DNA of 64,000 nt, from the NCBI GenBank assembly GCA_034519515.1, contig JAXHOK010000055.1, forward strand, positions 124,001-188,000, in the 5' to 3' direction. This document shows, in pieces, positions 18,357 to 26,696 of the stretch (positions are counted from its first letter, which is position 1; each line of letters begins with the position of its first letter). Under the pieces are notes generated by a model. The model made no database searches. It worked only from the letters and a program-made list of their open reading frames with translations, and was not told the origin of the DNA. The stretch is from Arcicella sp034519515 (lineage in GTDB: Bacteria; Bacteroidota; Bacteroidia; Cytophagales; Spirosomataceae). Position numbers and translations under genes: made by a program.

Positions 18357-20546
18357 TCCCTCCTTATCAAAAATTACCAAAGCAAATCTAATTTTGTCAT
18401 AACTATATTTCATATCCATCGCTTCAAAAAGGGCTTTCATGCCATCACCTTTTTTTACACCCATCACCTTCGCTGCTCCCATGATTTCTCGGTATTCGGT
18501 TTGGTTGATAAATGCCCACGGGTTTATCGGTTTCCCTTCTTCGTACAATCTTCCCAAATGCGAAATAATAGTACCAGCATTTAATCCTCTGGCTTCGGCA
18601 ATTTCTTCTATGGTGTTGCCCTCCTGATACAATTTGAAGGTGAATTCGTAGGTACTCATGCCCGCTGGAGGGTTTTCTACGTTTGATGTAACCTTTGAAT
18701 TTGTACTTGACGAAGGACGATTTACGCCCGGAACGGTTTTCAAAAATGAAGCTATTTCACGAATAAAAATTTCACCGTATTGCTGATATTTTGCTTCACC
18801 CACACCCGAAACGTTGAGCATATCCGCCTGTGTGAGCGGTTTCTTCTGGGACATATCCGATAATGTGGCATCCGAAAAAATTACGAACGGAGGCATATTT
18901 TTTTCATCTGCCAAACGCTTCCGCAGTTCACGGAGTTTCTCAAAAAGAGCGTCTCTGACGACTTCTTTCTTGGTTTTTTCCTTCGGAACGTCCGCCTCAC
19001 GGATGGCTTGGCGTTCTTCAAAGGCTTTGTATCTAACCAATTGCACTTTTCTGCCTTCCTTCAAAATCGCCCACGAAGCATTGTTCAATTTATAAGCGTG
19101 TCCTTCGTCATAGGCAATATCCATCACGCCCGAATTGAGCATTTGTTGGAGATAATCCGCCCACTCATCGGCTTTTAATTCCTTGCCAACACCAAAGGTT
19201 TTGAGTTCGTGGTAACGTTGGTCGATGAGTCGTTTATTGTTTGAACCTCGCAAAATATCTACCAACATTCCCATCGCTACTTTCTCACCCGTGCGAGCCA
19301 CGCCCGAAAGAGCTTTCTGGGCTAATAATGTAGCATCAAACCGCACAGGAGGATTTTTACAGACATCACAATTACCGCAATCTTGGGTAACTTCTTCGTT
19401 AAAATAACTCAACAATATTCTTCTGCGGCAAATTTCGGCTTCCGAATACTGCTTCATTCTGTCCAATTTTGCATTCTGAACCTCCTTCATTTCGGCAGGT
19501 AATTCCGACCCCGCAATCATGTCTTTTCTAACCATCAAATCTTGATAAGAATAGAACAAGAGCGTATCAGCTTTTACGCCATCACGCCCAGCCCGACCAA
19601 TTTCTTGATAAAAACTTTCCACATTCGAGGGCATCGAATAATGAATTACCCAACGCACATTCGACTTGTCAATCCCCATCCCGAAGGCAATCGTTGCCAC
19701 AATCACTTGCACATCATCCCGCAGAAAGGCATCTTGAACTTTCGCCCGTTCGTCAGCAGGGAGTTTAGCGTGATAAAACTTGGCTTTAATACCCGCTTTT
19801 TGCAAAGCCTCGGCAACGGTTTCAGTATTTTTACGACTCAAACAGTAAATAATTCCTGCTTGTCGGGGGCGTTCGGCAATGAAATTTTGAATGATTTTGA
19901 TTCGATTTCTACCTGGCAAAACCGATAACGAAAGGTTGGGTCTATCAAAAGAAGAAATGTAAGTTTTGGCTTCGGGAATGCCCAATTGTGTCAGAATATC
20001 CTTGCGAGTAACACGGTCGGCAGTGGCAGTTAAAGCCACCATCGGCACGTTTGGAAAGGCTCGTTTCAGCACGTGCAGATTGGCATATTCAGGTCTAAAA
20101 TCATGTCCCCAAGTAGAAACACAATGCGATTCGTCAATGGCGAATAAGCTGATATTCAAAGACTTAATCCAATCTAAATATCCTTGGGTAAATAATTTTT
20201 CGGGAGAAATATACAGTAATTTTAACGAACCATCATTAACCCGTCTTTCAATGGCAGATTGTTGCTGACCCGTGAGCGAAGAGTTGAGATATTCGGCAGA
20301 AATTCCGTTGGCTTTGAGGGCTTGCACTTGGTCGTGCATGAGGGCAATCAAGGGCGAAATCACCAGTGTAAGTCCCTGCATCATGAGGGCAGGAACTTGA
20401 AAACAGACCGATTTTCCACCGCCCGTGGGCATCAACACCATCGCATCTTGTCCGTAAAGAATCCAGTCAATAATATCGGCTTGGAGGGGTCTAAATTTAT
20501 CGTAACCGTAATATTGTTTGAGGACTTGTTCTTTGGTGAGCGGCAT
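18354..20546 (-). CDS. recQ: ATP-dependent DNA helicase RecQ
   Basis: A 730-residue protein with a complete RecQ layout. Walker A is PTGGGKSVCFQVPAL, motif II is DESHCVSTWGHDFRP, and the helicase C domain has GRAGRDG. The zinc-binding cysteines are in AEICRRRILL and CGNCDVC. RQC follows, then an HRDC domain (about 515-595, DATLSDMSQKKPLT). A C-terminal winged-helix-like helicase-associated segment (about 630-700, YQEGNTIEEIAEARGLN) ends it. It unwinds DNA 3' to 5' in recombination and fork repair. Confidence 0.95.
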   Translation of the reverse strand: MPLTKEQVLKQYYGYDKFRPLQADIIDWILYGQDAMVLMPTGGGKSVCFQVPALMMQGLTLVISPLIALMHDQVQALKANGISAEYLNSSLTGQQQSAIERRVNDGSLKLLYISPEKLFTQGYLDWIKSLNISLFAIDESHCVSTWGHDFRPEYANLHVLKRAFPNVPMVALTATADRVTRKDILTQLGIPEAKTYISSFDRPNLSLSVLPGRNRIKIIQNFIAERPRQAGIIYCLSRKNTETVAEALQKAGIKAKFYHAKLPADERAKVQDAFLRDDVQVIVATIAFGMGIDKSNVRWVIHYSMPSNVESFYQEIGRAGRDGVKADTLLFYSYQDLMVRKDMIAGSELPAEMKEVQNAKLDRMKQYSEAEICRRRILLSYFNEEVTQDCGNCDVCKNPPVRFDATLLAQKALSGVARTGEKVAMGMLVDILRGSNNKRLIDQRYHELKTFGVGKELKADEWADYLQQMLNSGVMDIAYDEGHAYKLNNASWAILKEGRKVQLVRYKAFEERQAIREADVPKEKTKKEVVRDALFEKLRELRKRLADEKNMPPFVIFSDATLSDMSQKKPLTQADMLNVSGVGEAKYQQYGEIFIREIASFLKTVPGVNRPSSSTNSKVTSNVENPPAGMSTYEFTFKLYQEGNTIEEIAEARGLNAGTIISHLGRLYEEGKPINPWAFINQTEYREIMGAAKVMGVKKGDGMKALFEAMDMKYSYDKIRFALVIFDKEG

Positions 20547-20669
20547 TTTATTTTGTGATTATTGAAGAACAAAGATAAGTAAATTTGATTATTTCGGTAA
20601 CAAAATAAAACCATCCATAGATCAAAAGACATTGACTTGCGGATGGTTCAAAAAGAAGATTTAAAAGAT

Positions 20670-21503
20670 TTATTTATTTTCAGCCCTTATTTTTTCTACA
20701 AATTCAACGCCTACAGAAGCCAAATTAGCAATTTTTTCTACTGAAAAGTCTGTACCATTCAGCAAACTGATAACAAATTGACGGTTTTTATTTTCCAAGG
20801 TGCTTTCAACACCTTTTTCGATACCTTTTAAAAATAAAACGTCCTCTTCAATTTTGATATATTGTGATATTGAGTCCATAATTTCTTAAATATTTAACTC
20901 TAATTTACGAAGTCTTCCCAACACTAACAACTGTTGGAAAACTTTTTGTTTCTAAAGGGTTTGAGGTTCCGATTGCTCTATTCTTTTTACTACTTCATAA
21001 ACAACTTTGGCGGCGGTATCGTTTCCGTAATCTCCTAAAATGGCTAAAATCATTTCTTCGGCTACGGTAGATTGTAAGAATAACTGGGAATCTAATTCCT
21101 TGAAGTTAATCAAACGATAATGAAATTTCATATTTGACTCATCAATTTTAGCCCTCATTATCAGCTTTTCATTGCCCAAAAATATTACATACTGCTCTAC
21201 CTGTAAGCTGTATTTTCTGACCAATAGATTCCAGTAATCAATCATGCGATGCACCATGTCTGAGTCATTGGCTACTTGATATTCAATATGAAGAATAAAT
21301 TTTTCGCCTTTATCAGTAGTAATAATTTTCAAGAAATCTGCTTCTCGTTCCTTTGTTCTTTGGAGTTTCAAAACAATCTCTTCAGATTCTGTTATGTTAA
21401 TTTTCAAGATTTTATGAATGAAACTATCAATAGTGGCATCAACATTTTCTTTGAAAATCTTATCATATAGATTTCCTTATTCGTTGACCTTCTTCTTGTT
21501 CAT
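20670..21503 (-). pseudogene. Rpn/PD-(D/E)XK-type nuclease (transposase-like) gene broken by three in-frame stops
   Basis: Read from the ATG at 21503 the frame runs uninterrupted except for three stops: TAA at codon 9, a TAG after ...EQSEPQTL, and a TAA after ...LRKLELNI. All lie in one frame, and each could derive from a Gln codon by a single C-to-T change. The conserved part has FLKIITTDKGEKFILHIEYQ and YWNLLVRKYSLQVEQYVIF, typical of the Rpn/DUF4351 family (recombination-promoting nucleases). The C-terminal piece ends with ENKNRQFVISLLNGTDFS. Short products could still be made from internal starts. Confidence 0.75.
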
Positions 21504-21536
21504 TAGTGGTTTTATTTATTAGCGTAAATTTGAACG

Positions 21537-22061
21537 TCATTTCAACATTCCATCCAAAGAAGCCTTAATTGCCTCCGTTTCGCTGGGACGAGGGGCATTA
21601 TCATTCACCACATTACCTAATGAATCAATCAACATATATCTTGGAATGGAATTAACCGCAAATTGGGCAGGAATGGAAGAAGCTGAGACATTAGGCAACA
21701 CAAAGCTATGCCCCGCTGGCAAAGCAAATTTAGTATTAGCACCCATCCAATCATCCGAATCTTCATCCAGAGAAATATACACAAAGTTGACATCTTTGCC
21801 TTTATAAGCCTCTCTAAGTTCCTGAGCAGCAGGCATTTCACCCCGACAAGGACCGCACCAACTCGCCCAAAAATCCACATAAGTTACTTTGTGTTTGGAA
21901 GTAATATCCTTAAACTCAAAGACTTTCTTATCAACATCATAAAGCGATGTTGCTGTTAAATTAGTGTTTTCAACGGTTGAACTTTCGGCTTGTTTTTTGG
22001 ACGAACAGGCGGTGAAAAGTAGTGTGGAGGTTAGGGTAAGTAAAATGAGGGATTTTTTCAT
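21537..22061 (-). CDS. TlpA/ResA-like thioredoxin lipoprotein
   Basis: A 174-residue protein with a lipoprotein signal (LLFTACSS) and a thioredoxin domain with active site WASWCGPC. The block YDVDKKVFEFKDITSK before it and SIPRYMLIDSLG after it are shared with the C-terminal part of the 473-residue protein encoded at 22833-24254, so the two are paralogues. It likely reduces disulfides in the periplasm or serves cytochrome maturation. The two paralogues are separated by a two-gene unit on the opposite strand. Confidence 0.88.
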   Translation of the reverse strand: MKKSLILLTLTSTLLFTACSSKKQAESSTVENTNLTATSLYDVDKKVFEFKDITSKHKVTYVDFWASWCGPCRGEMPAAQELREAYKGKDVNFVYISLDEDSDDWMGANTKFALPAGHSFVLPNVSASSIPAQFAVNSIPRYMLIDSLGNVVNDNAPRPSETEAIKASLDGMLK

Positions 22062-22136
22062 TGTTTTTGATTTGGAGTAAATGAAATTTATGGTTTAAAA
22101 TTACGGTAAAATCTCCCAATAACATCAAACCAACTA

Positions 22137-22163
22137 TTTGGATTAAATTTTGTTGTATATTTG
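22137..22163 (+). promoter_or_regulatory. Candidate promoter for the small two-gene unit
   Basis: TTTG at 22137-22140 and TATATTTG at 22156-22163 (matching TAnnTTTG), 15 bp apart, lie 16 bp before the ATG at 22180. The spacing is slightly shorter than typical. Confidence 0.5.
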
Positions 22164-22179
22164 GAAAATTTTTAAGACC

Positions 22180-22362
22180 ATGTACATCATCACAAATCCA
22201 GATAAATCTGATGCTCAACCTAAAAGAATAGGAGCAAAAGCGGAGTCTTTTATCAAAAAAATGATAGAAGATAAAAGGATTATCCGCACCTATATTGAAG
22301 AAGGAAAAGATTTATCAGAACTAACCCAAAAAAGAGGAATTCGTTTTGCAAAACCCCTATAA
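22180..22362 (+). CDS. Small protein, first gene of an overlapping pair
   Basis: Starts at ATG 22180 (MYIITNPDKSD) and encodes 60 residues. It is charged and mostly helical, with the central pattern AESFIKKMIEDKRIIRTYIEEGKDLSELTQKRG. It ends inside the next gene (17-bp overlap), which implies translational coupling. No family recognised. Size, charge and coupling resemble antitoxin-like or small regulatory partners, but this is inference only. Confidence 0.6.
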   Translation: MYIITNPDKSDAQPKRIGAKAESFIKKMIEDKRIIRTYIEEGKDLSELTQKRGIRFAKPL

Positions 22363-22816
22363 CCTCCGTGAAGAAGATGGTGATTTTGTTTTTATAACCG
22401 ATTTAGGGTTAGAATACAGAATCATTTTTCAAAAATATAACGCCTTTGATGATTTGGGGTATTATTCCTACGAATTTAGTTTTTATCCAGTTGGTAAACC
22501 TGAAACTGCTTACGATGCACGTGTAAAGCCAACAATTGTTAATTCACTTCAAACATTCTTCAATCAAAATCCCGACAGTATTCTCATTTACATTTGCGAC
22601 AGTATGGACAGTCGTGCCAGAGAGCGTAGTATGTTGTTCAATCGTTGGTTTCGTGATGCTTCATCTTCGGGGGAAATAATTAAATTGAACCGTAAAATCT
22701 ATGATACTCAAAACGATTTGGTATACTACTTTGCCATTGTATTTAATCAAAATTATATCCCAATTTCAATTTTGGAAGCGTTTTTAGAGACTGAAATCGA
22801 GAATTATGATAAGTGA
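22346..22816 (+). CDS. DUF6169-like protein, second gene of an overlapping pair
   Basis: A 156-residue protein starting from a TTG at 22346 inside the preceding gene. It has an N-terminal beta-rich part (FVFITDLGLEYRIIFQKYN, YSYEFSFYP) and an alpha/beta part with IYICDSMDSRARERSMLFNRWF. That pattern recalls the DUF6169 family, which has no assigned function. The unit sits between two thioredoxin lipoprotein paralogues on the other strand. I cannot name an activity; a role linked to the small upstream partner is likely from the overlap. Confidence 0.65.
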   Translation: MQNPYNLREEDGDFVFITDLGLEYRIIFQKYNAFDDLGYYSYEFSFYPVGKPETAYDARVKPTIVNSLQTFFNQNPDSILIYICDSMDSRARERSMLFNRWFRDASSSGEIIKLNRKIYDTQNDLVYYFAIVFNQNYIPISILEAFLETEIENYDK

Positions 22817-22832
22817 TAATTAGTGTGTAAAA

Positions 22833-24254
22833 TTATTTCAATAACTCATCTAAAACTCCTCTAATTCCCTTATCGCTCGGTCTTGGGGCATCATCGTCAA
22901 TTACTTTTCCGTTTTTATCAATTAGCATATATCTTGGAATTGAGTTGATTTTGAATTGTTTTTTTAAGGGGTTTTCAGAAGGATTTGGTAGTAGAAAACT
23001 CATATTGTCAGGTAAGCCTATTTTTTTATTTGCCTTATCCCAATCAGCAGCGTTTTCATCAATTGAAATATAAACAAAATTCACGCCCTTTGATGCATAT
23101 TCATCTCTCAGTTTCTTAGAATCGGGCATTTCGGCTCTGCATGGAGCACACCAATTCGCCCAAAAATCTACATACGTTATCTTATTTTTAGAAGTTATTT
23201 CCTTAAAATCTACCAGTTTTTTATTGACATCATAAAGCGAAGTTGCTGAGATTTTATCATTCATTGGCATAACACTTTTTTGAAAATAATCTACGTAACG
23301 CTCTGTTTTACAAGTAGATATAAATCGTTTTTGATAATTTTCAAAATCCGTTTTGGATAACTTTTTGCCTTCATCAACCATTAAATAAGTGAGCAATAAA
23401 TCACGAGTTTGTCCTTTGAAATTATCTTCTGCAATTTTATAATCTACTTTGAAATCTGGTTTTAAGTTTCCTGTTTGAGCATATTTAATTACTTTCAACA
23501 TCTGTCTTGCCATCCAAGAATAATTTTGAGTTTTAATGTATGGATTATCTCCTTGAAATTCTGATTTCAAATTTACAAATGATTGTACTTGTGCTTTTGT
23601 CCACTTATCATTAGCAAAATTAAACATTCCGAGTCTATCCGATATTCTTCCAAAGTTTAAAATCAGTTTCCATTGACTCAATTCAAGGCTATCTAATTTG
23701 TATTCTTTGGCATATTTAATTAAATACTGCATTTTCTTTTGATACCTTTTTTCAACCTCAAATGCCTGATTATCAGGATTTTCAGAATATTTTTTATTAT
23801 TTATAAAGAGGGATTTGAAGGAATCCTCAGGAGTTTTTATTGGATCTTCATATTTCCTGTAACGAGCATAAAAATTTAGAAAATTGTCAGTTTTTAAATC
23901 TCCCGTTTTAAGTTCTGCCACTTCATTTATGGAATCAATTTTTATAGATTTATACTTCAAATCAATAATTGGATAAATTGCTCCCGAATGCCAACTTATA
24001 TTTCTTAGAAATACATTATTTGAGATTTTGTTAATTCCAGGCACAAACGGATATTCTCCAAATTCATCTGAACCATAAATAATTATATCATCAGCCTCAT
24101 TCTTAGGGTCAGGAGTCCAAGGGTAATTTACTTCAATGCTATCAACTTGAGCTACATTTTGAGTTGTTTCGCCCTTTTTTGTAGAATCAGAAGTGCAATT
24201 TGAAAAAAATGAAAAAAGTAGTAAGTAAGCAGAAAGTAAAAAAAGATTTTTCAT
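22833..24254 (-). CDS. Long thioredoxin-domain lipoprotein
   Basis: A 473-residue protein with a lipoprotein signal (SFFSNCTSD). Residues about 30-330 form a helical region without a recognised family, typical of the N-terminal extension of Bacteroidota TlpA-like disulfide reductases. The thioredoxin domain (about 335-473) has active site WANWCAPC and the conserved cis-Pro region SIPRYMLID. Its C-terminal third is closely similar to the protein at 21537-22061. Probably a periplasmic disulfide reductase. Confidence 0.85.
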   Translation of the reverse strand: MKNLFLLSAYLLLFSFFSNCTSDSTKKGETTQNVAQVDSIEVNYPWTPDPKNEADDIIIYGSDEFGEYPFVPGINKISNNVFLRNISWHSGAIYPIIDLKYKSIKIDSINEVAELKTGDLKTDNFLNFYARYRKYEDPIKTPEDSFKSLFINNKKYSENPDNQAFEVEKRYQKKMQYLIKYAKEYKLDSLELSQWKLILNFGRISDRLGMFNFANDKWTKAQVQSFVNLKSEFQGDNPYIKTQNYSWMARQMLKVIKYAQTGNLKPDFKVDYKIAEDNFKGQTRDLLLTYLMVDEGKKLSKTDFENYQKRFISTCKTERYVDYFQKSVMPMNDKISATSLYDVNKKLVDFKEITSKNKITYVDFWANWCAPCRAEMPDSKKLRDEYASKGVNFVYISIDENAADWDKANKKIGLPDNMSFLLPNPSENPLKKQFKINSIPRYMLIDKNGKVIDDDAPRPSDKGIRGVLDELLK

Positions 24255-24276
24255 GTGTATGTTTTTTTAAGGTTGC

Positions 24277-24375
24277 AAATAATCTACTATAAATTTAGTT
24301 ATAAATCCCCCAACTCCAAATAAAGCAAAACAAATTCTAAAAATTTTCACAAATTGTTATGCAAGCATACTATTT
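24277..24375. repeat. Copy 1 of a 77-bp direct repeat with a 25-bp inverted tail
   Basis: Bases 24277-24353 repeat at 24716-24792 with one mismatch (G/T). The following segment, 24351-24375, is the exact reverse complement of 24791-24815. The core of that segment (TATGCAAGCATA) is itself nearly palindromic. The repeated DNA is the 5' part of the remnant gene at 24505-24852. Confidence 0.88.
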
Positions 24376-24504
24376 TTTGGTGTGAACTTCCCGAAAGTAA
24401 AAATAACCTTCGGGAAGTAAATCTCTCGGTAACTTCCCGAAAGTTATTTCTACTTTCGGGAAGTTTAATGGAAGTCATGGGTACTTTATTAATTGGATGC
24501 TCCC
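24376..24504. mobile_element. M1-family MITE, copy B with altered left end
   Basis: From GGTGTGAACTTCCCG rightward the sequence follows copies A and C closely, ending ATGCTCCC with TAA after it (24505-24507). The first roughly 45 bases of the element are missing or replaced; GCAAGCATAC at 24361-24370 may be a remnant of GGGAGCATAC. It cuts off the 3' end of the neighbouring remnant gene. Confidence 0.8.
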
Positions 24505-24852
24505 TAACAAACTGTTCAATATTGTATTATCAAATGATTTTATATTCATCTCTCCAAATTTTGTGTCGAAATCAAACGGATAATTTTTATTCAATTTCTG
24601 TGGAAAAAAAGTAGTTGCTCTTGTGTCATGTAGATGTGCCAGCATACTATGCTGTAAATAATAACGGAATAACCAATAAGCTGAAATAGTGTCTTTTTCA
24701 TTATTTTGAGTAACTAAATAATCTACTATAAATTTAGTTATAAATCCCCCAACTCCAAATAAATCAAAACAAATTCTAAAAATTTTCACAAAATAGTATG
24801 CTTGCATAACAATTTTTGTAATTTCGTATTTCAATTTAAAATCAAATCTCAT
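24505..24852 (-). pseudogene. Unrecognised gene truncated by an M1 element
   Basis: An open frame runs from ATG 24852 or 24807 to the element edge at 24505 and then a few codons into the element, stopping at 24475. The visible product is about 100-116 residues, with a hydrophobic start (AYYFVKIFRICFDLFG) and aromatic-rich middle (ISAYWLFRYYLQHSML). No family recognised. A partial second copy of its 5' end lies at 24277-24353. The duplicated second piece contains a stop before the repeat, so only this copy is open. Confidence 0.5.
24716..24815. repeat. Copy 2 of the 77-bp direct repeat with inverted 25-bp tail
   Basis: See the copy at 24277. Here the tail (24791-24815) contains the start codon of the remnant gene on the minus strand. 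In copy 1 the tail is turned round, which introduces a stop upstream of the repeated codons. Confidence 0.88.
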
Positions 24853-24857
24853 TAACA

Positions 24858-26063
24858 ATGAATCACGCATATATTTATGATGCTGTCCGTACACCACGAG
24901 GTCGTGGAAAGTCGGACGGTTCGCTTCACGCCATGCAACCCGTGTCGTTGGCTCAACAAGTTTTGGAACAACTCCGTGACCGTAATCATCTGGATACCAG
25001 TCTGATAGATGATGTAATTATGGGTTGCGTTTCACCCATTGGTGAACAAGGAGCAGATATTGCTCGTACTGCCGTGATTGCGGCTGGTTATAATCAGTCG
25101 GTGGCGGGTGTACAAATTAACCGTTTTTGTTCGTCAGGTCTGGAAGCAGTCAATATGGCGGCGGCGTATATTATGTCGGGTCAGCAGGAACTGATGATTG
25201 CGGGCGGAATTGAGTCGATGTCAAGAGTAGCGATGGGGTCAGACGGTGGGGCAATGATGATGAATCCGCAATTGATAGCCGAGCATAAATTTGTACCCCA
25301 AGGAATTTCAGCCGATTTGATTGCCACAAAATACGGTTACACCCGTGAGGCGGCAGATACCTACGCCGTGGAGTCGCAGAGACGGGCGGGCGAAGCACAC
25401 AAAGCGAATCGTTTTGCCAAATCAATCTTTACGGTAAAAGACGAAATCGGTCTTGATGTTTTGGCTTACGATGAAGGTATGCGACCCGAAACAACGGTAG
25501 AATCTTTATCACGTTTGAAGCCATCTTTTGAGATGATGGGACAAATGGGCTTGGATAGTTTAGCCTTAATGAAATACCCAGAATTTAATGAAATTAATCA
25601 TATTCACCACGCAGGAAATTCATCACAAATTGTGGATGGTTCAGCAGGAATCTTGATTGGGAGCAAAGCAATGGGCGAAAAATTAGGTTTGAAACCAAGA
25701 GCGAAAATCACCGCTTTTGGTGTTTGTGGCTCAGAACCAACCATTATGCTAACGGGACCAGTACCCGCAACGCAAAAGGTTTTGAAGCGTAACGGTATGA
25801 ATATCAACGATATAGATTTATTTGAGATAAATGAAGCTTTCGCCGCAGTACCGATGTTATTTATGGATATTTTGGGTGTTGATCCTTCAAAAGTAAACGT
25901 AAACGGTGGAGCAATTGCCTTGGGGCATCCACTTGGAGCAACGGGTGCAATCATCCTAATGACGCTCTTGGATGAATTGGAAAGAACAGGAAAATCAACG
26001 GGTTTAGCCAGCTTGTGTATCGGTGGCGGAATGGGAATTGCTACGGTTATAGAAAGAGTATAA
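24858..26063 (+). CDS. fadA: Acetyl-CoA C-acyltransferase (thiolase)
   Basis: A 401-residue thiolase of usual length. The acyl-accepting Cys lies in NRFCSSGLEAV (about residue 91), with the family blocks GGIESMS, NEAFAA, GHPLGATGA (catalytic His) and CIGGGMG (second Cys). It cleaves 3-ketoacyl-CoA in the last step of beta-oxidation. The 3-hydroxyacyl-CoA dehydrogenase gene follows at 26697; the two would form the usual operon but for the four-helix-bundle gene and repeats between them. Confidence 0.94.
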   Translation: MNHAYIYDAVRTPRGRGKSDGSLHAMQPVSLAQQVLEQLRDRNHLDTSLIDDVIMGCVSPIGEQGADIARTAVIAAGYNQSVAGVQINRFCSSGLEAVNMAAAYIMSGQQELMIAGGIESMSRVAMGSDGGAMMMNPQLIAEHKFVPQGISADLIATKYGYTREAADTYAVESQRRAGEAHKANRFAKSIFTVKDEIGLDVLAYDEGMRPETTVESLSRLKPSFEMMGQMGLDSLALMKYPEFNEINHIHHAGNSSQIVDGSAGILIGSKAMGEKLGLKPRAKITAFGVCGSEPTIMLTGPVPATQKVLKRNGMNINDIDLFEINEAFAAVPMLFMDILGVDPSKVNVNGGAIALGHPLGATGAIILMTLLDELERTGKSTGLASLCIGGGMGIATVIERV

Positions 26064-26254
26064 CGGGAAACGGTAGAACGGGGAACGGAAAACGGGAAAC
26101 GGTAGAATGGGAAACGTTTCATAGAGAATGAATATAATATAATTGGGTAAAGTGACTTGTGTTCCGTTTCCCGTTCCACCGTTCCCCGTTTTTCGCTCAA
26201 TCGTTTCCCGTTTAACCATTTATCCGTTTTCCGTTCCTCGTTCAACCGTTCCCC
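26064..26254. repeat. Stuttering repeat, left flank of the four-helix-bundle gene
   Basis: The words AACGGGAAACGG, GAACGGGGAACGG and AACGGAAAACGGG repeat from 26064 to about 26120. Their complements (CCGTTTCCCGTT, CCGTTCCCCGTT, TCGTTTCCCGTT, CCGTTCCTCGTT) repeat from about 26160 to 26254. The whole forms a degenerate long-armed palindrome. Confidence 0.75.
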
Positions 26255-26264
26255 CTTAAAAATA

Positions 26265-26633
26265 ATGATACAGTCTTTTGAAGATTTAGATGTTTGGAAA
26301 GAGTCGATGCGTTTGAGTATTGAAGTTTATAATTTACTGAAAGATTGTAATGATTTTGGACTTCGTGGACAAATGCAAAGGGCTTCGGTTTCTATTCCTT
26401 CAAATATTGCAGAAGGCTTTGAAAGGCAGACGAACAAAGAATTTATACAGTTTTTGTATATCGCCAGAGGTTCGTCAGCCGAGTTGAGAACCCAACTATA
26501 TTTAGCAATTCAAATAAAAGTGATTGAAAAACAAGTTGGCTTAGAGTTAATTGATAAAACCAAGAAAATAGCTTCGATGCTATACAATCTTATTCAAACC
26601 AGAAAAAATAGGGAAATAAAGAAAGGTGTTTGA
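26265..26633 (+). CDS. Four-helix-bundle protein (23S rRNA IVS-like family)
   Basis: The ATG at 26265 (MIQSFEDLDVWKESM) gives 122 residues, the standard size. An upstream extension would be translated repeat and is rejected. Family signatures are DLDVWKESMRLSIEVY, GLRGQMQRASVSIPSNIAEGF and the helix with FLYIARGSSAELRTQL. Such proteins occur inside rRNA intervening sequences and as stand-alone or DGR accessory (Avd-like) genes; their job is unclear. Stuttering repeats of the CCGTTxxCCG type surround it on both sides, and it splits a beta-oxidation operon, suggesting insertion. Confidence 0.85.
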   Translation: MIQSFEDLDVWKESMRLSIEVYNLLKDCNDFGLRGQMQRASVSIPSNIAEGFERQTNKEFIQFLYIARGSSAELRTQLYLAIQIKVIEKQVGLELIDKTKKIASMLYNLIQTRKNREIKKGV

Positions 26634-26636
26634 CCT

Positions 26637-26690
26637 AAAATCCGTTCAACCGTTCTCCGTTCAACCGTTCTCCGTTTCCCGTTTACCTTT
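26637..26690. repeat. Stuttering repeat, right flank of the four-helix-bundle gene
   Basis: TCCGTTCAACCGTTCTCCG occurs as overlapping units, then CCGTTTCCCGTT. The words match those on the left flank in the same (plus) orientation. Confidence 0.7.
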
Positions 26691-26696
26691 TTTACA

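Noticed and set aside
25604..26245. Open frame on the minus strand across the thiolase 3' end and the stuttering repeats
   Set aside because: The translation is low-complexity RFPFSVPR-type repeat and antisense thiolase; no protein signature.
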